Assembly: GCF_020697055.1 (NCBI RefSeq)
Contig: NZ_JAJFBP010000004.1
Coordinates: 86,604 to 150,603, forward strand
Length of the DNA: 64,000 bases
Direction of reading: 5' to 3'
From: Panacagrimonas sp.
GTDB taxonomy: Bacteria; Pseudomonadota; Gammaproteobacteria; Nevskiales; Nevskiaceae
The notes under the pieces were generated by a model that was not told the origin of the DNA, did no database searches, and worked only from the letters and a program-made list of their open reading frames with translations. Position 1 is the first letter of the stretch, and the number at the start of each line of letters is the position of its first letter. The position numbers were made by a program, and so were the translations under genes. This document shows positions 59,415 to 64,000 of the stretch, piece by piece.

Positions 59415-60772
59415 GGACTCGTCTGCCCGGCCGCTGTCAACGGCAGTTCGACATCGATCCGCGTGCCGCTGCCGTCGGCGGCCGCGCCGATCTGCAGCGT
59501 GCCGCCCAGGCCCTGCACCCGCTCGCGCATGCCGAGAAGGCCGTAATGGCCGGGCTGGTGCAGGCGGTCGGGCGCGATGCCGATGCCGTCGTCGATCACC
59601 TCGAGCCTCACGTGCGATCCGGAACTCGACACCCCGATCGAGACGCTCTGCGCGTTGGCGTGTCGCGCCACGTTGGTCACCGCCTCCTGCGCGATCCGGA
59701 ACAGCGCGATCTCGGCCTCGTCGCCGAGGCGCGGCAGCGCATCGGCAAGATGCAGCTCGAACGCGAGCTGCGGGTGCAGGCTGCGCCACTCGGTCACCGC
59801 CTCGGCGAGCGTGTCGGCCAGACCCATGCCCTCGAGCGCCATCGGCCGCAGGCGCCGGATGATCGCGTGCATCGCGTCGTAGATGCGTGCGGCCGACGAC
59901 ACGATCGCGCGGCTGGCATCGTGCGTCGCCGGATCCGAGGACTCGCAGCGGTTGGCGGTGGCCTGCGCGATGGTCTTGATCGCGGTCAGGTACTGCCCGA
60001 TCTCGTCGTGCAGTTCGCGCGCCAGGCCGCGCCGCTCCTCCTCGAGGTGGCGCTGGATCAGGTGCGTGAGCTGGCGGTTCTCGGCGAGGTCCCGCTCCAC
60101 GGCGACCGTTCGCTCGAGCTCCGCGAGCATGCGGTTGAAGCCGACGCCGATAGCCTGCAGTTCGGGCAGCGAGTACGGCGGCAGGCGCACCGACAGATCG
60201 CCGCGCTCCACGCGCGCCAGGCCCCGCACCACCGACTGGACCGGCTGCACCGCGCGACCGATGACGTAGGCCAGCACGCCGTTGATCACCACGAAGAACA
60301 CCGCCAGCAACGCGCCCAGGCGCAGCAGGTCGTCCCAGGCGTCGAGCACGCTGCGCGAAGCGTCGGGGTTGATGACGATGCGAAAACTGTTGGCGTCCAG
60401 CGTGACCGGCGGCAGCACCGGCCCCACCAGGTCGACGAACCACGCCGGCGCATCGCGCCCCGCCTTGTACTTGGGGGGCGGAGAGCGATACACGACCGCG
60501 CCCACGCGATCCTGCAGCGTGATGTCGTTGGCCCGTACGCGGCCCAGGCGCGACAGGAAGTCGTGCACGACGTTCTGCTGCATCGCGCCGCTGGAGAACA
60601 GCCCGCTGCTGAAGATCACCGCGGTCATCAGCTGCGCGGTGACGCGGTTGGAGGCTTCGATCTCCTCGCGGATCTGGCGGCGGATCTCGCCGAGCATCAG
60701 GTACAGGCCCAGGGCGATGAACAGCATCGTCAGCCCCGTGACCAGCAGGTTGATGCGTGCGCGCAGGCTCAT
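59411..60772 (-). CDS. NarX-type membrane sensor histidine kinase
   Basis: A 453-residue kinase paired with the NarL-type regulator. Two N-terminal membrane helices flank a periplasmic sensor of about 120 residues with no obvious haem or metal motif. HAMP-like linker, then HisKA_3 with the phospho-accepting His near residue 255 (ELHDEIGQY), and HATPase (DDGIGI, HYGLLGMRER). The start ATG overlaps the end of pip by four bases. Confidence 0.94.
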   Translation of the reverse strand: MSLRARINLLVTGLTMLFIALGLYLMLGEIRRQIREEIEASNRVTAQLMTAVIFSSGLFSSGAMQQNVVHDFLSRLGRVRANDITLQDRVGAVVYRSPPPKYKAGRDAPAWFVDLVGPVLPPVTLDANSFRIVINPDASRSVLDAWDDLLRLGALLAVFFVVINGVLAYVIGRAVQPVQSVVRGLARVERGDLSVRLPPYSLPELQAIGVGFNRMLAELERTVAVERDLAENRQLTHLIQRHLEEERRGLARELHDEIGQYLTAIKTIAQATANRCESSDPATHDASRAIVSSAARIYDAMHAIIRRLRPMALEGMGLADTLAEAVTEWRSLHPQLAFELHLADALPRLGDEAEIALFRIAQEAVTNVARHANAQSVSIGVSSSGSHVRLEVIDDGIGIAPDRLHQPGHYGLLGMRERVQGLGGTLQIGAAADGSGTRIDVELPLTAAGQTSP

Positions 60773-61740
60773 CGGCGCAAGCGATCGCGCAGCGCGTTCA
60801 TCGTCTCGACCAGCGCGCGGCTCAGCGCCGGCTCGAACGCGCCGTGCCCGGCCAACGGGACGCGGCGCAGACGGGCATGCGGCAGGCGGCTGGCGAGTTC
60901 CCACGCGCTGATCGGCGGGCACACCGGATCGAGCGCGCCCTGGACGATCTCGACCGGGATGTCGCGAAGCGCATCGAGTCCTTCGAGCAGCTCGCCGTCG
61001 CGCAGGAAGAACCGGTGCAGCAGGTAATGCATGTAGATGCGCGTGCGCGGACACAGGGGATCGCCGATCGGACCCGCGGCCTGCCCGGTCACGGTCATCG
61101 CCATCGCCTCGGATTCCAGGCGCAGCCAGGCGGTGGCGATCGCGCGCGCCGCGTCGGTTGCGCCGTGCAGCACGGTCTTGGCGCTGGCGGTGGCCAGGTC
61201 GAAGTCGCGCGCGGCCTGTTCGTCGGCGATGCCGAACGGGGAGGCCAGCGCGTGCCAGGCCTCGGGCAGGAACGCGCGCAGGTTGTAGGCGAAGGATTCG
61301 ACCTCGCGCACGCGCGCCAGGAACACACCGCGCAGCACCAGCGCCTGCACGCGCTGCGGATGGCGGCGCGCGTACGCCAGCGCAACCGTCGATCCCCACG
61401 ATCCGCCGAACACGATCCAGCGCTCGATGCCCAGATGCGTGCGCAGGCGCTCGAGGTCGTCCACCAGGTGCGCGGTGGTATTGGCCTCGAGCAGCGAGGC
61501 CGCGCGGCTGCGTCCGCAGCCGCGCTGATCGAACAGTACCGCGCGGTAGAACGCAGGATCGAAGAAGCGGCGCTGCGCCGGCGTGCAGCCGCTGCCCGGT
61601 CCGCCATGCAGGAACACCACGGGCTGGCCGTCGCCGCGCCCGCATTCCTCGAAATAGATCTCGTGGCCGTCACCGACCGGGAGCCATTCGGCGCGGACGG
61701 CATCGCGGCCCGGGTACAGCGCGTCGGAACCTTCGCTCAA
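60769..61740 (-). CDS. pip: Prolyl aminopeptidase (proline iminopeptidase)
   Basis: A 323-residue alpha/beta hydrolase that removes N-terminal proline. HGGPGSGCTP is the oxyanion part; GGSWGS gives Ser114; LFDQRGCGRS and a C-terminal GHGAFEP complete the family pattern. The best start is TTG 61740 because GAGGAG sits eight bases upstream; an ATG 87 bases further upstream has no such signal and would pass through the palindrome at 61804-61820. It is first of an overlapping run with the kinase, regulator, oxygenase and DUF502 genes. Confidence 0.9.
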   Translation of the reverse strand: MSEGSDALYPGRDAVRAEWLPVGDGHEIYFEECGRGDGQPVVFLHGGPGSGCTPAQRRFFDPAFYRAVLFDQRGCGRSRAASLLEANTTAHLVDDLERLRTHLGIERWIVFGGSWGSTVALAYARRHPQRVQALVLRGVFLARVREVESFAYNLRAFLPEAWHALASPFGIADEQAARDFDLATASAKTVLHGATDAARAIATAWLRLESEAMAMTVTGQAAGPIGDPLCPRTRIYMHYLLHRFFLRDGELLEGLDALRDIPVEIVQGALDPVCPPISAWELASRLPHARLRRVPLAGHGAFEPALSRALVETMNALRDRLRR

Positions 61741-61803
61741 ACCGGTTTCTCCTCGTCTGGGCACGAACCTTAGCGGGGAAGTCGCCCCGTGGCATGGATG
61801 CGA

Positions 61804-61820
61804 CTCATGATTTTCATGAG
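61804..61820. promoter_or_regulatory. Operator-like palindrome in the pip / pqqA divergent promoter
   Basis: CTCATGA-TTT-TCATGAG is an exact inverted repeat in the 206-base gap between pip and pqqA. The site is symmetrical and AT-richer than its surroundings, as expected for a dimeric repressor or activator. It may control one or both directions. Confidence 0.5.
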
Positions 61821-61946
61821 GTGGCATCGCGCGCGATCGCCATAGGCGGGATCGGCCGGCACGCGCACGATGGAACCGGATCGCTCGTGTCGAGCGGCCC
61901 GGCCGTCACCAGACGGTCCCACGTGCGTCAGATGAGGAGATCGAAA

Positions 61947-62021
61947 ATGGCTTGGACGAAACCCGCCGCCGTCGACATGCGGTACGGCTTCGAGATCAAT
62001 CTGTACGTCGCGGCCCGCTGA
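61947..62021 (+). CDS. pqqA: PQQ precursor peptide PqqA
   Basis: A 24-residue ribosomally made precursor of pyrroloquinoline quinone. The crosslinked Glu16 and Tyr20 occur in the invariant EINLY, ending AAR, with the typical MAWTKPAA start. GAGGAGA precedes the ATG. It heads the pqq cluster with pqqC, pqqD and pqqE; pqqB is missing at its usual place. Confidence 0.97.
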   Translation: MAWTKPAAVDMRYGFEINLYVAAR

Positions 62022-62068
62022 GCGCGACGCCGATTTCCGGCGCCCCGCAGCGCCGGCCGATCGGTTTC

Positions 62069-62102
62069 GAATGGGGCGGCGAATGGATTCGCCGCCCCAT
62101 TC
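62069..62102 (+). terminator. Strong hairpin between pqqA and pqqC
   Basis: A 15-bp stem (GAATGGGGCGGCGAA with its reverse complement) and a four-base loop, followed by GTTTGGGGG. It lies 47 bases after pqqA and 34 before pqqC. A weak terminator or stabiliser here would raise pqqA transcript over the enzymes, a known feature of pqq operons. Confidence 0.7.
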
Positions 62103-62136
62103 GTTTGGGGGTCACCCGGACAGAACGAACCGCCGC

Positions 62137-62865
62137 ATGAGCACGCAACCCGAGCCGTGGAGCCGCGAGGTCTTCGAGGAGAAGCTGCGCGGCAAGAGTT
62201 CCAGCTACCACATCCACCACCCGTTCCACGTGATGATGGCGCAGGGGAAGCTCGACGCGGCGCAGCTGCGCGGCTGGGTGGCGAACCGCTTCTACTACCA
62301 GATCAGCATCCCGCGAAAGGACGCCGCGATCCTGGCCAACTGCCCGGACCGCGAGATCCGGCGCGAGTGGATGCAGCGCATCCTCGACCACGACGGCCAC
62401 GGCGACGACGAGGGCGGCATCGAGGCCTGGATCGGTCTGGGCCAGGCGGTGGGACTGAGCCGCGACGACATCACCTCGCTGCGCCTGGTGGCGCCAGCCG
62501 CGCGTTTCGCGGTGGACGCGTACGTGAATTTCGCGCGCCAGGCGACGTGGCAGGAGGCGGTGGCGTCGAGCCTGACCGAGCTGTTCGCGCCGCACATCCA
62601 CCAGCAGCGCATCGACACCTGGCCCGAGCAGTATCCCTGGGTCGATCCCGCCGGCCTGCAGTACTTCAAGAACCGGCTGACGCAGGCGCGGCGCGACGTG
62701 CAGCATGGCCTGAATCTCACGCTCGACCACTTCAGCCGCACGCGCGCGCTGCAGGAGCGGGCGCTGGAGATCCTGCAGTTCAAGCTCGACGTGCTGTGGG
62801 CGCTGGCCGACGCGATCCTGCTGAGCCAGTGCGAGATCGAGATCAAGGGGCCGAAACGTGGGTGA
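62137..62865 (+). CDS. pqqC: Pyrroloquinoline-quinone synthase PqqC
   Basis: A 242-residue cofactorless oxidase that performs the last ring closure and eight-electron oxidation to [32 protein letters not shown], and [14 protein letters not shown] hold the active-site His and Arg/Lys residues. The ATG at 62137 follows the hairpin. It overlaps pqqD by eight bases (GTGGGTGA). Confidence 0.97.
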   Translation: MSTQPEPWSREVFEEKLRGKSSSYHIHHPFHVMMAQGKLDAAQLRGWVANRFYYQISIPRKDAAILANCPDREIRREWMQRILDHDGHGDDEGGIEAWIGLGQAVGLSRDDITSLRLVAPAARFAVDAYVNFARQATWQEAVASSLTELFAPHIHQQRIDTWPEQYPWVDPAGLQYFKNRLTQARRDVQHGLNLTLDHFSRTRALQERALEILQFKLDVLWALADAILLSQCEIEIKGPKRG

Positions 62866-63136
62866 GACGATCGCGGCCGATCAGGTCTACGCCGTCGCCC
62901 GGCTGTTCCGCCTGCAGTGGGAGCCCGCGCAGGACGCACATGTGCTGCTGTATCCCGAAGGCATGGTGAAGCTCAACCAGAGCGCCGGTGAGATCCTGAA
63001 ACGCCTCGACGGCAAGCGCACGCTCGCCGAGGTCACGAGCGACTGCGAGGCCGCGTTCAACGCAACCGGGCTGCTCGACGACGTGATCGGCTTCATCGGC
63101 GCCGCGCTCGAGCAGGGCTGGGTGCGACGTGTCTGA
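62858..63136 (+). CDS. pqqD: PQQ peptide chaperone PqqD
   Basis: A 92-residue RiPP recognition element that delivers PqqA to Pqq[33 protein letters not shown] region matches the winged-helix PqqD fold. GTG start overlaps pqqC by eight bases; its own end overlaps pqqE by eight bases, giving tight coupling. Confidence 0.96.
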   Translation: MGETIAADQVYAVARLFRLQWEPAQDAHVLLYPEGMVKLNQSAGEILKRLDGKRTLAEVTSDCEAAFNATGLLDDVIGFIGAALEQGWVRRV

Positions 63137-64000
63137 AGCGCGCGCCGGCATCGGTCCTCCGCTCTGGCTACTCGCCGAGCTGACCTACCGCTGCCCGCTG
63201 CACTGCGTGTTTTGCTACAACCCCGTCGACTACGCCAAGCAACACTCGGAACTGACCACCGACGACTGGAAGCGCGTCCTGCGAGAAGCGCGCGTGCTCG
63301 GCGCTGCGCAGCTCGGCTTGTCGGGCGGCGAGCCGTTGCTCAGAGACGATCTCGAGGAGATCGTGCGCGAGGCGCGCCAGCTCGGGTACTACAGCAACCT
63401 GCTCACCTCGGGCGTCGGCATGACCGAAGCGCGCATCGCCGCGCTCAAGGACGCGGGCCTGGACCACATCCAGCTCTCGTTCCAGGACTCGACGAAGGAG
63501 ATGAACGATTTCCTGTCGAGCACGAAGACGTTCGAGCTGAAGAACAAGGTCGCGGCGCTGATCAAGCAGTACGACTACCCGATGGTGCTGAACTGCGTGC
63601 TGCATCGCTACAACATCGACCACGTGCAGCAGATCCTGGAGATGGCCGAGGCGATGGGCGCAGAGTACGTCGAGCTCGCCAACACGCAGTTCTATTCGTG
63701 GGCCTACGTCAATCGCGACCAGCTGATGCCGACGCGCGAGCAGATCGAGCGCGCCGAAGCGGTGACCGACGCTTTTCGCCAGAAGGTGAAGGGGCGCATG
63801 AAGCTGTTCTTCGTGATGCCGGACTACCACGCCACGCGGCCCAAGAAGTGCACCAACGGCTGGGGAAATCTCTTCATCACCGTGCAGGCCGACGGCACCG
63901 TGCTGCCGTGTCACACCGCCGGCATGCTGCCGGGCCTGACGTTCCCGAACGTGCGCGAGCATTCGATGGAATGGGCCTGGTACGACTCGCCGGGCTTCAA
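63129..64000 (+). CDS. pqqE: PqqA peptide cyclase PqqE, radical SAM (3-prime end outside window)
   Basis: The first ~290 residues of the enzyme that crosslinks Glu and Tyr of PqqA. The radical SAM cluster motif is RCPLHCVFC (Cys22, Cys26, Cys29), then GLSGGEPLL and NLLTSGVGM. Auxiliary-cluster Cys follow later (KKCTNGWGN and VLPCHTAG). The GTG start at 63129 overlaps pqqD. The SPASM region continues past the window edge. Confidence 0.96.
   Translation, partial: MSEARAGIGPPLWLLAELTYRCPLHCVFCYNPVDYAKQHSELTTDDWKRVLREARVLGAAQLGLSGGEPLLRDDLEEIVREARQLGYYSNLLTSGVGMTEARIAALKDAGLDHIQLSFQDSTKEMNDFLSSTKTFELKNKVAALIKQYDYPMVLNCVLHRYNIDHVQQILEMAEAMGAEYVELANTQFYSWAYVNRDQLMPTREQIERAEAVTDAFRQKVKGRMKLFFVMPDYHATRPKKCTNGWGNLFITVQADGTVLPCHTAGMLPGLTFPNVREHSMEWAWYDSPGF

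Overview
This window is a GC-rich (roughly two-thirds G+C) bacterial chromosome segment with no insertion sequence, integrase, CRISPR array or rRNA operon that I could see. It looks like a gammaproteobacterium, possibly of Xanthomonadales/Lysobacterales affinity. The hints are leuS-lptE coupling, purT, mltF, typA/bipA, a Xanthomonas-type prolyl aminopeptidase and TGTAGGAGC-type and CCCCTCTCC-type extragenic palindromes. That placement is inference. Genes are packed tightly, many neighbours overlap by ATGA or GTGA, and alternative starts (GTG, TTG) are common.

Layout. 1-2386: C-terminally truncated hybrid histidine kinase. 2606-5831: HSL-type esterase, degenerate thermonuclease-like protein and CHAD protein. 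5890-8295: coupled run of a DJ-1/PfpI protein, a small protein, an L,D-transpeptidase and a LytM peptidase. 8365-12052: stress or accessory genes (KGG/Q-rich protein, zinc alcohol dehydrogenase, hemerythrin, small unknowns). 12074-16255: divergent PAS hybrid kinase and diguanylate cyclase, the latter with a possible leader peptide. 16270-20765: GH15 and sugar dehydrogenase operon, divergent from a Rieske oxygenase and its coupled partner. 20782-22460: DUF385 protein, ECF sigma factor and a 33-residue Lys-rich protein. 22760-26119: tRNA-Ser(CGA), mltF, peptide deformylase with a 2Fe-2S ferredoxin, and a DUF481 outer-membrane protein. 26167-34846: glcF, lptE, leuS, an acyl-CoA-synthetase-like protein with decayed motifs, a His/Tyr-rich secreted protein and typA. 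35045-42406: N-formylglutamate amidohydrolase, two Fpg/Nei glycosylases, purT, an old-yellow-enzyme relative, and a Pit phosphate transporter with its DUF47 partner. 42717-51742: peroxiredoxin with multicopper oxidase, GspE-type ATPase, PrcB-like lipoprotein, acyltransferase, ACP phosphodiesterase, DUF4442 thioesterase-like protein and AmpG-like permease. 52099-56577: a 1492-residue multidomain lipoprotein. 56582-61740: pip, a NarX/NarL-like two-component pair, a carotenoid oxygenase and DUF502, nearly all overlapping. 61947-end: pqqA, pqqC, pqqD and pqqE without pqqB.

Most striking. The 52099-56577 lipoprotein joins a copper-radical (galactose/glyoxal) oxidase domain with intact-looking ligands, Ig-like and PKD modules, a YVTN-type beta-propeller, a di-haem peroxidase-type cytochrome c region with two CXXCH sites, and a PA14 domain. 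This could be one cell-surface chain that makes H2O2 and also handles electrons or peroxide. Other notable points are a covarying hairpin repeat placed identically at the ends of def and typA, a 152-bp convergent coding overlap of lptE and glcF, two probable leader peptides that overlap the next start codon, enzymes with missing catalytic residues, and sharp operator-like palindromes in divergent promoters.

All functional names rest on reading motifs and family knowledge; no search was run.
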